From positions 1 to 64,000 of the forward strand of contig NZ_JOEH01000018.1 of the NCBI RefSeq assembly GCF_000719095.1: a stretch of 64,000 nucleotides of DNA, in the 5' to 3' direction. The stretch's first letter is position 1. The number at the start of each line of letters is the position of its first letter. Shown here one piece after another: positions 44,716 through 53,463 of this stretch. Made by a program: the position numbers and the translations under genes. The DNA comes from Streptacidiphilus jeojiense (GTDB lineage: Bacteria; Actinomycetota; Actinomycetes; Streptomycetales; Streptomycetaceae). The notes beneath the pieces are model-generated. The model ran no database searches. It worked only from the letters and a program-made list of their open reading frames with translations, and was not told where the DNA came from.

Positions 44716-46181
44716 CCGAACTGCAGACCCCGGTCCAGGACGTCGCGGCGGACGACCGGTCGGGCTGGACGCCGCGGCTGGTGCTGTCGCTGGTCTCGCT
44801 GGTGCTGATCGTGGAGCTGGTCGCGCTCAGCTACACGGTGACCTCGACAGCCATGCCGTCGATCACCCGGCACTTCCGTACCGACCAGGGCGGCTGGCTG
44901 CTCACCTGCTACCTGCTCACCGGCGCCGTGGTCAGCCCGCTGCTGGGCAAGCTGGCGGATCTGCACGGCAAGCGCAAGGTCCTGCTCGGCGCCCTGACCG
45001 TGTCCGCGGCCGGGGCGGTGCTCACCGCGCTGGCGCCGACGTACGGGGTGCTGCTGGCCGGGCGCTGCCTGGAGGGCTTCGCCATCTCCGGGATGTTCCT
45101 GACCTACTCGCTGATGCGCGACGTCTACCCGCCGCGCACCCTGCCGCTGGCGGCCAGCCTGTCGGTCACCGGCATCGGGCTGTTCGGCGTCGGGGTGCCG
45201 TTCCTGGTCGGCTGGCTGCTGGACACCTTCGGCTTCCGCGGGATGTACGCCTTCGACGCGATCGTGATCGCGGTCCTGGGCACGCTGATCCTGCTGTCCA
45301 CCCCGGAGACCCCGCTGCGGCATCCGGCCCGCACCGACTTCCCCGGCGCGCTGCTGCTCGGCGGCGGGATAGCGCTGGTGCTGGTCGCGGTCAGCCAGGG
45401 CGACAGCTGGGGCTGGACCTCGGTGAGCACCCTGGGTCTGATCGCGCTCGGCCTGGTGCTGCTGGCCGGGTTCACCCTGCGCAGCCGCCGGATCTCCGAG
45501 CCGGTGCTGAATGTGCGTCAGTTCACCCGCCGGCCGATCCTGCTGGCGGCGGTGGTCGGCGCGTCCTCCTACGGGGCCACCATCGTCCCGGCCACCATCC
45601 TGCCGGTGCTGGCGCTCACCCCGGCCTCCGCGGGGCGCACCTACGGCCTGGGCATGACGGCGTTCGCCTACGCCGCCATCGCCTCGCCCCAGGCGGTGGC
45701 CCAGGTGATCGGCGGGTTCTCGGTGGGCCGGGGGGCGCAGCGGATCTCCCCGCGCTGGTTCGCCATCGCGGGCCTGGTGCTGATCGCCGCGGCCGGGCTC
45801 TTCCTGCGCTCCTTCCACGCCCACCTGGACACCATCCTGGTCGGGGCGGTCGTCGACGGGCTGGGGGCGGGCCTGGTCTACGGCGCGGTGCCGAACATGG
45901 TGATCGCGGAGACACCGCCCGAGGAGCAGGCGTCGATCGCGGGCAGCATCCAGGTCTGCATGAGCGGCTTCTCCAGCATCATCCCGGTGGTGATGTTCAC
46001 CATCCTGGCCCGCTCGGCGATCGTCTCGCCGGCGGGCGTGCTGTACGCCGAGCCCGGGATCCGGGGCAGCCTGCTGCTGATGGTCGGCCTGGCCGTGGTC
46101 GGCGCGGTGCTGGCGCTGACCGTACTGGGGCCGCGGAGGGCGGGAAAGCTGGTCATGGACACCGCACCTGCGCATAACTAG
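44712..46181 (+). CDS. MFS transporter, DHA2-like (14 membrane segments)
   Basis: 489 aa. About 14 membrane spans, with VALSYTVTSTAMPSITRHF in helix 1, the loop motif GKLADLHGKRKVLL, and motif C around TGIGLFGVGVPFLVGWLLDTFG. Position opposite the meta-cleavage operon and in front of a GntR gene suggests uptake or export of the pathway's substrate. The start overlaps the leader ORF stop; the stop (TAG 46179-46181) lies inside the next gene's proposed operator. Confidence 0.88.
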   Translation: MTELQTPVQDVAADDRSGWTPRLVLSLVSLVLIVELVALSYTVTSTAMPSITRHFRTDQGGWLLTCYLLTGAVVSPLLGKLADLHGKRKVLLGALTVSAAGAVLTALAPTYGVLLAGRCLEGFAISGMFLTYSLMRDVYPPRTLPLAASLSVTGIGLFGVGVPFLVGWLLDTFGFRGMYAFDAIVIAVLGTLILLSTPETPLRHPARTDFPGALLLGGGIALVLVAVSQGDSWGWTSVSTLGLIALGLVLLAGFTLRSRRISEPVLNVRQFTRRPILLAAVVGASSYGATIVPATILPVLALTPASAGRTYGLGMTAFAYAAIASPQAVAQVIGGFSVGRGAQRISPRWFAIAGLVLIAAAGLFLRSFHAHLDTILVGAVVDGLGAGLVYGAVPNMVIAETPPEEQASIAGSIQVCMSGFSSIIPVVMFTILARSAIVSPAGVLYAEPGIRGSLLLMVGLAVVGAVLALTVLGPRRAGKLVMDTAPAHN

Positions 46182-46195
46182 TACATTGAATACTA
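46179..46195. promoter_or_regulatory. inverted repeat at the GntR start
   Basis: TAGTA at 46179-46183 and TACTA at 46191-46195 frame 7 bp. It overlaps the MFS stop and touches the GntR start codon, so it could serve for autoregulation. The arms are short and the call is tentative. Confidence 0.35.
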
Positions 46196-46992
46196 TGAGT
46201 GCTATGAATGCAGGCCTGCAGGTCGGTCGGCCGGTGCGGGCGCCGAAGACCGCCGAGCTGATCGCGGCCCGACTGCGCCGGCAGATCGTCCGGGGCGACC
46301 TGCGGCCCGGCGACACCCTGCCCTCCGAGATCCAGCTGATGGAGCAGTTCGGGGTGTCCCGGCCCACCCTGCGCGAGGCGTTCCGCATCCTGGAGGCGGA
46401 GGCGCTGATCAACATCCGTCGGGGCAGCCGGGGCGGCGCGCAGGTCACCGCCCCGGACCTGTCGGTGGCCGCGCGCTACGTCGGACTGCTGCTGCAGATC
46501 CAGGGCACCACCCTGGACGACGTCTACGAGGCCAGGATGATCGCCGAGCCGGCCTGCGCGCGGATGCTGGCGAAGCGGCGCACCGGTGCGGACCTCGCGG
46601 ACCTCAGCGCGGTGGTGGGGCAGTTGGAGGCCGCCGTGGAGTCCCGTGACGACGCGGTGCCGGATCTGGCGGAGTGGTCGCGGCTGACCTACCGGTTCCA
46701 CGAACTGGTGATGGAGCGCTCCGGCAACAGGACCCTGGCCATCCAGGGCGCGGTGCTGCAGGACGTGGTGGGGATGCACACCACGGTGCGGGTGGCCCGC
46801 AACTTCGACGCGGCCGAGTCGCCGGAGCGGTTCCAACGCGCCATCAGGGCCTACAAGAAGCTGGTGGCCCTGCTCGACGCCAAGGACGCGGACGGGGCCG
46901 AGCGGCACTGGCGCAGCCATATGAAGGCGGCGGCGGACTACCTGCTCCGCGGCGAACTGCACAACAAGCCGGTGGTCGACCTGTTCGAGTGA
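46195..46992 (+). CDS. GntR-family regulator, FadR/FCD type (paralogue)
   Basis: 265 aa. Winged helix RLRRQIVRGDLRPGDTLPSE and VSRPTLREAFRILEAEALI, then the FCD domain with EARMIAEPACARMLA and RFHELVMERSGNRTLA. It is clearly related to the GntR at 40.7 kb. There is no good Shine-Dalgarno at 46195; a TTG at 46186 or the ATG at 46204 are alternatives, and translation may be coupled to the MFS stop 13 bp before. It probably regulates the MFS/hydratase divergent promoter or the acyl-CoA ligase operon. Confidence 0.88.
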   Translation: MSAMNAGLQVGRPVRAPKTAELIAARLRRQIVRGDLRPGDTLPSEIQLMEQFGVSRPTLREAFRILEAEALINIRRGSRGGAQVTAPDLSVAARYVGLLLQIQGTTLDDVYEARMIAEPACARMLAKRRTGADLADLSAVVGQLEAAVESRDDAVPDLAEWSRLTYRFHELVMERSGNRTLAIQGAVLQDVVGMHTTVRVARNFDAAESPERFQRAIRAYKKLVALLDAKDADGAERHWRSHMKAAADYLLRGELHNKPVVDLFE

Positions 46993-47008
46993 CTGCGGGT
47001 CAGCCGAA

Positions 47009-47051
47009 CGCCCCGTGGTCCCACGCCCTGAGGGTGCGGGACCACGGGGCG
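47009..47051. terminator. bidirectional terminator
   Basis: A perfect 14-bp stem, 47009-47022 with 47038-47051, with a further small stem inside the loop, between the convergent GntR and hot-dog hydratase genes. Confidence 0.83.
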
Positions 47052-47059
47052 CTTCCGGT

Positions 47060-48301
47060 TCAGTCCGCGAACCGGGCGATCTCGCTCTGCAGCAGGTCCA
47101 GCAGGTTGTCGGCCGGGGGCTGCGGGAGCTGCACCGCGGCGTCGCGGGTGGGCAGCAGCACCACGGCGGTGCCGGGCGTGGTGACCTCTCCGCGCTGGTT
47201 GCGGCAGTCCAGCTCCAGGTGGACCTCGTTGCGGCCGTGCGCCTGGACCTTGTCGACCACGGTGCCGTGCACCCAGGTGGTGTCGCCGATGTAGTTGAAG
47301 CGGCGGTGCTCGCAGCGCAGCCGGAACAGCCAGCCGTCGTCGCCCATCCAGTCGGTGAGCGCGTGGGTCAGCCAGGTCTCCCGCATCCCGCCGTAGTCGT
47401 AGCTCATCGGGATGCCCAGCTCCCGTGCCCGCTCCGGCTCCCAGTGCAGGCGCTGGACGGTGTCCGGGATGTTGCGGGCGTTGCGCGGGTACAGCCCCGG
47501 AGCCTTCCGGCGCACCTGGCGGGCCAGCGCGAAGGCGCCCGGCGGGGTGAGCTGCATGCCCCAGCCCAGGTGCCACACCACCACGTCGGTGACCGTCAGC
47601 GGCCCCTTGACCCGGGGCTGGATCTGCTCGCCGATCCGCACGTCCTCGAAGTAGCGGGGTTCGGCGCCGCGGCGGGTCTCGCTGTCGTAGGCGGCGTCGA
47701 TCGCGGCCAGCTCGTCGTCCGAGTACGGCGGGAAGGTGACGGGTGGCCGACTCTGCGACCGCTCCTTGGAGCGGCCCCGTTCGGCGTGGATCCAGGTGCC
47801 GCGCTGCACGGTCACCACCGCGCCGTCGCCGTCGGCGAACAGCAGGCCGTCGGTGACGTGGGCGGCCCGGCCTCCGAAGGAGCTCTCCTTGACCTGGACG
47901 CCGACCTGGGCGCGGACGCTGGTGCAGCGGTCGCCCAGCCGCAGCGGGCGGTAGTACTCGAACTCCATCGCGGCCTGGTAGGCGCCCAGGCCCGCCAGCG
48001 GGTCGCCGCGCAGCTGCGCCTTGACCTCGGCGTCCTGTTCGATGGCGTTCTCGCCCATGGTGTAGCAGAAGTTGGGCGGGGCGATGGTGCTGCCCCAGCG
48101 GGTGGCCGGGCCGTGGCCCGGGTCGCACCACAGCGGGTTGTCGTCGCCGTAGCCGTGGGCGAAGTGGCGGATCCCGTCGGCGGTGACCTCCAGGTTGTGC
48201 GGGGCCAGCTGCTTCTTGGGCAGGCCGGTGCGGCGCCGGGCCCGCGCCACCGCCTCGTCGGTCAGCTGCCCGGCCCCGGTGTGGTCGGTCACGGCGCTCA
48301 T
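47060..48301 (-). CDS. double hot-dog MaoC/FAS1-like dehydratase-domain protein
   Basis: 413 aa. The N-terminal half (DGIRHFAHGYGDDNPLWCDP, GSTIAPPNFCYTMGE, YYRPLRLGDRCTS) is a FAS1-like/MaoC N-terminal hot dog; the second half has VVWHLGWGMQLTPPGAFA and RRFNYIGDTTWVHGTV. Such two-module proteins hydrate enoyl-CoA thioesters in CoA catabolism. The start overlaps the acyl-CoA ligase stop by 4 bp, so the two form an operon (ligase then hydratase) ended by the stem-loop to the left. The substrate is unknown. Confidence 0.85.
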   Translation of the reverse strand: MSAVTDHTGAGQLTDEAVARARRRTGLPKKQLAPHNLEVTADGIRHFAHGYGDDNPLWCDPGHGPATRWGSTIAPPNFCYTMGENAIEQDAEVKAQLRGDPLAGLGAYQAAMEFEYYRPLRLGDRCTSVRAQVGVQVKESSFGGRAAHVTDGLLFADGDGAVVTVQRGTWIHAERGRSKERSQSRPPVTFPPYSDDELAAIDAAYDSETRRGAEPRYFEDVRIGEQIQPRVKGPLTVTDVVVWHLGWGMQLTPPGAFALARQVRRKAPGLYPRNARNIPDTVQRLHWEPERARELGIPMSYDYGGMRETWLTHALTDWMGDDGWLFRLRCEHRRFNYIGDTTWVHGTVVDKVQAHGRNEVHLELDCRNQRGEVTTPGTAVVLLPTRDAAVQLPQPPADNLLDLLQSEIARFAD

Positions 48302-49833
48302 GGCGTGCTCCTCGCGGATTCGAGTCCGGGTGCAACGGCGAACAGGTCGCGCACCTCGGGGCGGCTGACCTTCAGCGACGCGGTGCGCGGCAGCTGTTCG
48401 ACGATCCGCAGGGCCACCGGCATCTGGTAGCGCGTCAGGCGTCGGGTCAGGTGGTCCAGCAGTTCCTGCTCGGTGGCGGGGCCGCTGACCGTCACCGCGA
48501 CGGCGGGGACCTCGCCGAGGCGTTCCTCGGGCAGCCCGACCGCTGCGGCGTCGCTGACCGCCGGATGGGTGCGCAGCGCGTCCTCGATGACGCTGGGCGG
48601 GATCTTGAAGCCGCCGCGGTTGATGGCGTCGTCGGCGCGGCCGTGGATGAAGAGGAAGCGGTCCGCGTCCAGGGAGGCCAGGTCGGTGGTGCGCAGCCAG
48701 TCCTGGCCGCTGGGCAGTTGCGCGCCGCGCGCTTCGAGCAGGCCGACCGTGTCGCAGGGCAGTACGGCGCCCGAGTCCGGGTCCACGATCCGCAGTTCGA
48801 TGCCGCGGTGGGCGCGGCCCACGCTGCCGCGCTTGCTGCGGGCCCAGTCGCGGTGGTCGGCGAGCGACCAGCCGGCGATGGCGCCGGCGAACTCGGTGGC
48901 GCCGTAGGTGGTCAGCAGCGGAACGCCGTAGCGCGCCTCGAACTCCTCGGACAGCTCGGGCGGCAGCGGGGCGGTGCCGGAGCCGATGGCGCGCACGCCC
49001 TCGAAGACCTCGGGCGGGATGCCGGTGCTCAGCACCATGCGGATGGCGGTGGGCGGCAGCCGCAGCTGCCGAGGACGGTGGCGGCGGACCAGTTCGGCCC
49101 ACGGCTCGACCTCGAACCGCTCCATCAGCACGACGGCGCGGCCCTCGACGGCGTGCGCCAGGGCGAAGTACAGACCGCTGATGTGGGCGAGCGAGGACCA
49201 CAGGATGACTCGGCCGGTCCGCAGCCGGGGCTCGTCCGCGAGCACGGTCCCGGCGGCGGTGAGCGAGGAGGTCACCTGGGGGTAGCTGAGCGCCACCCGC
49301 TTGGGGCGGCCGGTGGTGCCGCTGGTGGTCATCAGCACGGCGGTGTCCTCGGCTGGCAGCGTGGCCGGGGCGGGCCGCCAGGCGTCGGGGAGCAGCAGCA
49401 GCGGTGCGCCGTCGCGGCACACCACCGGCACCGCGCGGACCTGTTCGGCGGCGCTGCGCAGAGCCGACCGTCCCCAGTCCTGCGGTGCGGCGACGACCAC
49501 GTCCGGGCGCAGCGCGGTGACCTCGTCGGCCAGTCCGGTGTCGCCACTGTGCGGGCTCAGGGTGACGACCTGTCGGCCGGTGGCCAGCGTGCCCAGCAGC
49601 GCGGCCAGCGGGCCGGGCCGGTTGCGCAGCACCACGCCCACCCGCCGCGCGCCGGGATGCGCCGCCAGCATCGCGTCCAGGTCGCGGGCCGCGGCCTCGA
49701 AGTACGACCAGGGGTGGTCGGTGTCCTCGAAGGTCAGCGCGGTCGCGTCGGGGTCGACGGTCAGCACCCGGCGGAGCCGGGCCGACAGCGCCGGCAGGTC
49801 GGGCCCCGGCGGTGGATGTTCCAGGTTCGTCAT
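48298..49833 (-). CDS. AMP-forming acyl-CoA ligase
   Basis: 511 aa ANL-superfamily enzyme. P-loop-like A3 motif MTTSGTTGRPKRVALS, A5 TTYGATEFAG, A8 GRADDAINRGGFKIPPSVIE, and the A10 Lys in TASLKVSRPEV. It would activate a carboxylic acid with ATP and CoA. ATG 49833 has AGAGG; the upstream 120 bp is AT-rich and carries the promoter. It heads the two-gene operon with the hot-dog hydratase. The A3 motif is more divergent than in the ligase at 51.6 kb. Confidence 0.92.
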   Translation of the reverse strand: MTNLEHPPPGPDLPALSARLRRVLTVDPDATALTFEDTDHPWSYFEAAARDLDAMLAAHPGARRVGVVLRNRPGPLAALLGTLATGRQVVTLSPHSGDTGLADEVTALRPDVVVAAPQDWGRSALRSAAEQVRAVPVVCRDGAPLLLLPDAWRPAPATLPAEDTAVLMTTSGTTGRPKRVALSYPQVTSSLTAAGTVLADEPRLRTGRVILWSSLAHISGLYFALAHAVEGRAVVLMERFEVEPWAELVRRHRPRQLRLPPTAIRMVLSTGIPPEVFEGVRAIGSGTAPLPPELSEEFEARYGVPLLTTYGATEFAGAIAGWSLADHRDWARSKRGSVGRAHRGIELRIVDPDSGAVLPCDTVGLLEARGAQLPSGQDWLRTTDLASLDADRFLFIHGRADDAINRGGFKIPPSVIEDALRTHPAVSDAAAVGLPEERLGEVPAVAVTVSGPATEQELLDHLTRRLTRYQMPVALRIVEQLPRTASLKVSRPEVRDLFAVAPGLESARSTP

Positions 49834-49953
49834 ATGGCCTCTATCCGAGTAGCAGCCCCTCCGTGCTCGGAATAGTAGCAAAGAACAAAGTAAATTAGTA
49901 AACTGATTCAGCGATTCAAGAGGGTGCGGCGAGGGTCGCGGCGGCGCATGCGG

Positions 49954-49984
49954 AACAGGCCCATGACGTCGTCATGGGCCTGTT
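49954..49984 (-). terminator. terminator of the 50-57 kb operon
   Basis: AACAGGCCCATGACG at 49954-49968 pairs perfectly with 49970-49984 around a single base. It is 17 bp past the stop of the short BVMO-like gene. Confidence 0.83.
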
Positions 49985-50001
49985 GGGAGAGCGAGGGTGC
50001 C

Positions 50002-50649
50002 TCAGGCGGCGCAGCCGGCCTTGGAGAAGGTGAAGGCGGCGAAGGGGTCGGTCACGGTCGCGGCGACCATCCGGATCAGATCCGCGGCCCGCCCGACGAT
50101 CGGGCCGGGAACCGACTCGACGTCAGGACAGCCGCCGCCGGCCAGCAGCGCCAGCGAGTCGTCGTAGCGGACCAGCGCGGACCAGGTGCTCTCGGCCGCC
50201 GGGTCCACGTCCACCACCTCGCGGTCCCGGGCGCGGGCCTGCTCCAGGGCGTCGGCGACCAGCTCGACCTGCTGCTCGGCGTCGCAGGCCGGACCGGGCC
50301 GGTGTCCGCCGGGGAAGAAGAAGTTGGGGAATCCGGCCGCCATCACCCCCAGGTAGCTGCGCGGACCGTCGGACCAGTGGTCGGCCAGCGTCCGCCCCCG
50401 GCGTCCGTGCACGCCCAGGCTGACCGGCTCGCAGGCGGCCACCACGAAGCGGGCCCGGAACCGGGTGCCGCAGGCGGCGACGACGTCCCAGTTCCCGGTC
50501 GGCTCGTCGAAGACCGCCGAGAGCACCTCCTCGTCGAGCAGCGAGGCGCGGAAGCCGCGGGAACGCATCCGGACCACCTGGGACAGGGCGACCTCGCTCG
50601 CGCCGATCACCAGGACATCGGCCGCACCTGAATCGGTCCATCCGTGCAT
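50002..50649 (-). CDS. minimal BVMO-like protein lacking the NADPH domain
   Basis: 215 aa. It begins like the FAD Rossmann strand (ADVLVIGASEVALSQVVRM), but the GxGxxG loop is lost (GASEVA). It then jumps to the last third of Baeyer-Villiger monooxygenases: VVAACGTRFRARFVVAA, GRRGRTLADHWSDGPRSYLG and FPNFFFPGG. The NADPH-binding domain and the FxGxxxHTxxW signature are missing. The frame is intact, has a ribosome site, and sits last in a catabolic operon, so it is not an obvious pseudogene. It is unlikely to be a monooxygenase by itself; it may be a regulatory or scaffold subunit. Confidence 0.7.
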   Translation of the reverse strand: MHGWTDSGAADVLVIGASEVALSQVVRMRSRGFRASLLDEEVLSAVFDEPTGNWDVVAACGTRFRARFVVAACEPVSLGVHGRRGRTLADHWSDGPRSYLGVMAAGFPNFFFPGGHRPGPACDAEQQVELVADALEQARARDREVVDVDPAAESTWSALVRYDDSLALLAGGGCPDVESVPGPIVGRAADLIRMVAATVTDPFAAFTFSKAGCAA

Positions 50650-50770
50650 GAACGCTCCAGCTCCACAACGCCGTGGGTCTCGACTGTGTACCGACCGGTC
50701 CAAACAATCGAGACCTCAAACTAATGGAGCTGCCTGCCCCGGGCAAGGCTCGCGACAGCATGATTGATCT

Positions 50771-51562
50771 TCAGCGAAGCTTCCACTCCGGCTTGACGAA
50801 TCCCTCGCGGGACACCGCGGGCATGCCGATCGGGTTCCCGATCGTGGTGTAGTTCCAGCCGACCGCCTGCGCGGTCTCCCGGTCCAGGTCCAGCGTCTCC
50901 CAGATCGCCTTCACCGTTCCCTGCACGGCGGCCGGCGGCTTGGCGGCGATGATCCGGGCCAGGGCGTCGGCGCGCGCCCAGAGTTCGCCCTGCGGCACCA
51001 GCTCGGAGACCAGGCCGATCTCGCGCGCCCTGGCCGCCGACATCCGCTCGTCCAGCCCGATCAGCGCCCAGCGCAGCGCCTCCCCCAGCGGGATCCGGCG
51101 GGCCAGGCCGATCGGCTCCAGGGCCGAGGTCATCCCGTAGGAGACATGCGGGTCGAAGAAGGTGGCGTCGTCGGAGCTGATCACGATGTCCGACTCGTTG
51201 ATCCAGTAGAAGGCCCCGCCGGCCACCATGCCGTGCACGGCGGTGACCACCGGCTTCCACACCTTGTTCTGCTTGGGGCCCAGCCCGCGGCCCGGGTCCT
51301 CCTGGCTCCACACGTTCTCGGCCTTGACGATGCCGTCGGTGACGTCCACTCCGCTGCTGAAGGCCCGGTCACCGGCCGCCCGCAGCACCACCACGTGGAT
51401 CGCGTCGTCGGTGCGCACCCGCGCCCAGATCTCGCGGAACTCCTCCACCATGGCCTGGTTGAAGGCGTTCAGCCGGTCCGCGCGGTCCAGGGTGACCGTC
51501 GCGATGTGGTCCTGGACCTCGAACAGCACCGTCGTGTAGTCGCGCTCGTCGTCCCGCGCCAT
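50771..51562 (-). CDS. enoyl-CoA hydratase/isomerase family protein
   Basis: 263 aa crotonase. Oxyanion-hole segments AFSSGVDVTDG and AVHGMVAGGAFYWINESD; the usual catalytic Glu positions are near FFDPHVSYGMTSALEP, not a standard hydratase pattern, so isomerase or ring-hydrolase activity is possible. ATG 51562 has GAGGAGG. It starts 13 bp after the acyl-CoA ligase in the same operon. Named only to family level. Confidence 0.88.
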   Translation of the reverse strand: MARDDERDYTTVLFEVQDHIATVTLDRADRLNAFNQAMVEEFREIWARVRTDDAIHVVVLRAAGDRAFSSGVDVTDGIVKAENVWSQEDPGRGLGPKQNKVWKPVVTAVHGMVAGGAFYWINESDIVISSDDATFFDPHVSYGMTSALEPIGLARRIPLGEALRWALIGLDERMSAARAREIGLVSELVPQGELWARADALARIIAAKPPAAVQGTVKAIWETLDLDRETAQAVGWNYTTIGNPIGMPAVSREGFVKPEWKLR

Positions 51563-51575
51563 CAGTCGGACCTCC

Positions 51576-53093
51576 TCAGACCGGGACACCGTCGGCCCCG
51601 TTCGCCCGCGCCACCGCATCGGCCACCCTGCGGCGGATCAGCTTGCCGGTCTCGGTGCGCGGCAGTTCCTCGACGAACCAGAAGCGGTCCGGCGTCCTGC
51701 TCGAACGCAGCGTCAGCCTAGTGAAGTCCCGCAGCTCCCCCGCGTCCACCGGGGACCCGGGACGCGACACCACGGCCGCCTCGATCCGCTGGCCCCACTC
51801 CCGGTCGGTGACGCCGAACACCGCCGCGTCCTGCACCTGCGGATGGCGCAGCAGGACCTCCTCGATCTCGGCGGGCGCCACGTTCTCCGCCCCCCGGATG
51901 ATGGTGTCGTCCGTGCGGCCGCCGAGGAAGAGATAGCCCTCCGCGTCCAGGTACCCCTCGTCCCTGGTGTCGAAGAACCCCTGCGCGTCCAGGGCCCGTC
52001 CGACGCCGGCGTACTCGGCGGAGATCTGGCCGCCGCGCACGAAGACGCGACCCGGCTGCAGCGGGCCGAGCAGGTTTCCCTCCGGGTCCCGGATCTCGAT
52101 CTCCACGCCGGGCAGCGCCCTGCCGGCGGAGCGCAGCCGGGCCCGCCCGTCGGGGTCGGTCGCCGCCTGGGCGCGGCGGTGGTCCTCCGGACCCAACAGG
52201 GCGATGGTGGAGCTGGTCTCGGTCAGCCCGTAGGCGTTCACGAAGCCGACCTCGGGCCAGGTCGCCAGCGCCTTCTCGATCACCGGTCCGGGCATCGGCG
52301 CCCCGCCGTAGGACAGCGACCGCAGCGAGGGCAGCGAGACGTCCTGGTCCGACTCGACGAGGCGGGCCAGCATGGTGGGGACCACCATGGCGTTGGTGAC
52401 CGCCTCATCGCGCACGGTGCGCAACCACTCGGTGGGGGTGAAGCCCTCGATCACCACGGTGCGCCGGCCGGCGAACAGATTGGTGATCACATTGGCCACG
52501 GCGGCGATGTGGTACGGCGGGACGCTGACGAGTGCGGCCTCCTCCTCGCCGGCTGCGGCGAACTCCACTGTGCCCAGGACGTAGGAGACCAGGTTGCTGT
52601 GGCGCAGCAGCACGCCCTTGGGTTCGGAGGTGGTACCGCTGGTGTAGATCACCGCGGCGACCCCGTCCCCGTCCCCGTCGTCGCCCGGCTCCTCGACCCG
52701 GCCGCAGCCGGACGCAGCCGTCTCCAGCCACTCCTGCGGGGTGATCGACGGGATCCCGGCGCGCTCCAGGTGGATGCGGGCGCCGGGGTCGGCCACACCC
52801 AGGGCGTTCGGATGCTTCGTCAGCAGTGCTGCGAGCTGCTGCTCCCCCAGCCGGAAGTTCAGCGGGACGAGGGGGATCCCCGCCCTGGCCGCGGCGAACA
52901 GCGCGACCGGGAAGGCCGGGCCGTTCACCCCCAGGTAGACCAGCGAGCCGGCCCCGCGCTCGCGCAGCGCATGGGCTCCGGCGTGTGACCGCCGGGCCAG
53001 CTCGGCGCCGGTGATGCCGGCCTTCCTGCCCCCGATCAGGACCCGGTCGCCGAACCCGTCGGCGGCCATGTCCAGCAGTGTCGACAAGCGCAT
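51576..53093 (-). CDS. AMP-forming acyl-CoA synthetase
   Basis: 505 aa. A3 IYTSGTTSEPKGVLL, A5 NAYGLTETSSTIAL, A7/A8 TRDEGYLDAEGYLFLGGRTDD and GAENVAPAEIEEVL, and the A10 Lys in RTETGKLIRRRV. A full canonical fatty-acid or aryl-acid CoA ligase. It lies between a small conserved protein and a crotonase in a long minus-strand operon, so it likely activates the acid that the operon's crotonases and thiolase degrade. Confidence 0.94.
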   Translation of the reverse strand: MRLSTLLDMAADGFGDRVLIGGRKAGITGAELARRSHAGAHALRERGAGSLVYLGVNGPAFPVALFAAARAGIPLVPLNFRLGEQQLAALLTKHPNALGVADPGARIHLERAGIPSITPQEWLETAASGCGRVEEPGDDGDGDGVAAVIYTSGTTSEPKGVLLRHSNLVSYVLGTVEFAAAGEEEAALVSVPPYHIAAVANVITNLFAGRRTVVIEGFTPTEWLRTVRDEAVTNAMVVPTMLARLVESDQDVSLPSLRSLSYGGAPMPGPVIEKALATWPEVGFVNAYGLTETSSTIALLGPEDHRRAQAATDPDGRARLRSAGRALPGVEIEIRDPEGNLLGPLQPGRVFVRGGQISAEYAGVGRALDAQGFFDTRDEGYLDAEGYLFLGGRTDDTIIRGAENVAPAEIEEVLLRHPQVQDAAVFGVTDREWGQRIEAAVVSRPGSPVDAGELRDFTRLTLRSSRTPDRFWFVEELPRTETGKLIRRRVADAVARANGADGVPV

Positions 53094-53104
53094 CGGACGC
53101 CCCC

Positions 53105-53410
53105 TCAGTCCGAGGCCGGCAGCGGCTTGGCCTGCTGGGTCTGCAGCGGGATCCCGTCCAGGGCCAGCGTGCCCTTGCCCTGCTTGGTGCAGAGGACCTG
53201 GATCCTGCCGCCCTCGTCGGCGTACCGCTTGCCCAGCACCGTTCCGCCCTGCAGGGCCGGATCGGCCGGCACGGCGGTCACCGCCGCACCCGAGGCCACC
53301 ATCTCGACGCCGCCGCAGCTCAGCGCCGTGTCGCCGTCGGGCGCCCGGATCACGACCACTGCGGTCGTGTCGGTGGCGCTGACCAGCATCAGACCGGGCC
53401 GAAGAATCAT
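53105..53410 (-). CDS. small conserved protein of unknown function
   Basis: 101 aa. MILRPGLMLVSATDTTAVVV, then APDGDTALSCGGVEMV and the ending GTLALDGIPLQTQQAKPLPASD. It is mostly beta-strand by appearance, with two Cys (LSCGG, VLCTK). I believe related small proteins accompany acyl-CoA synthetases in other actinobacterial CoA clusters, but no function is known. GAGGAG precedes the ATG, and the gene is 11 bp before the acyl-CoA synthetase, so it is part of that operon. Confidence 0.6.
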   Translation of the reverse strand: MILRPGLMLVSATDTTAVVVIRAPDGDTALSCGGVEMVASGAAVTAVPADPALQGGTVLGKRYADEGGRIQVLCTKQGKGTLALDGIPLQTQQAKPLPASD

Positions 53411-53463
53411 GGTGTTCGCTCCTCAAGTGAACTCTGGACGGGTGGGTCGGTCGGCCTGTCTGC

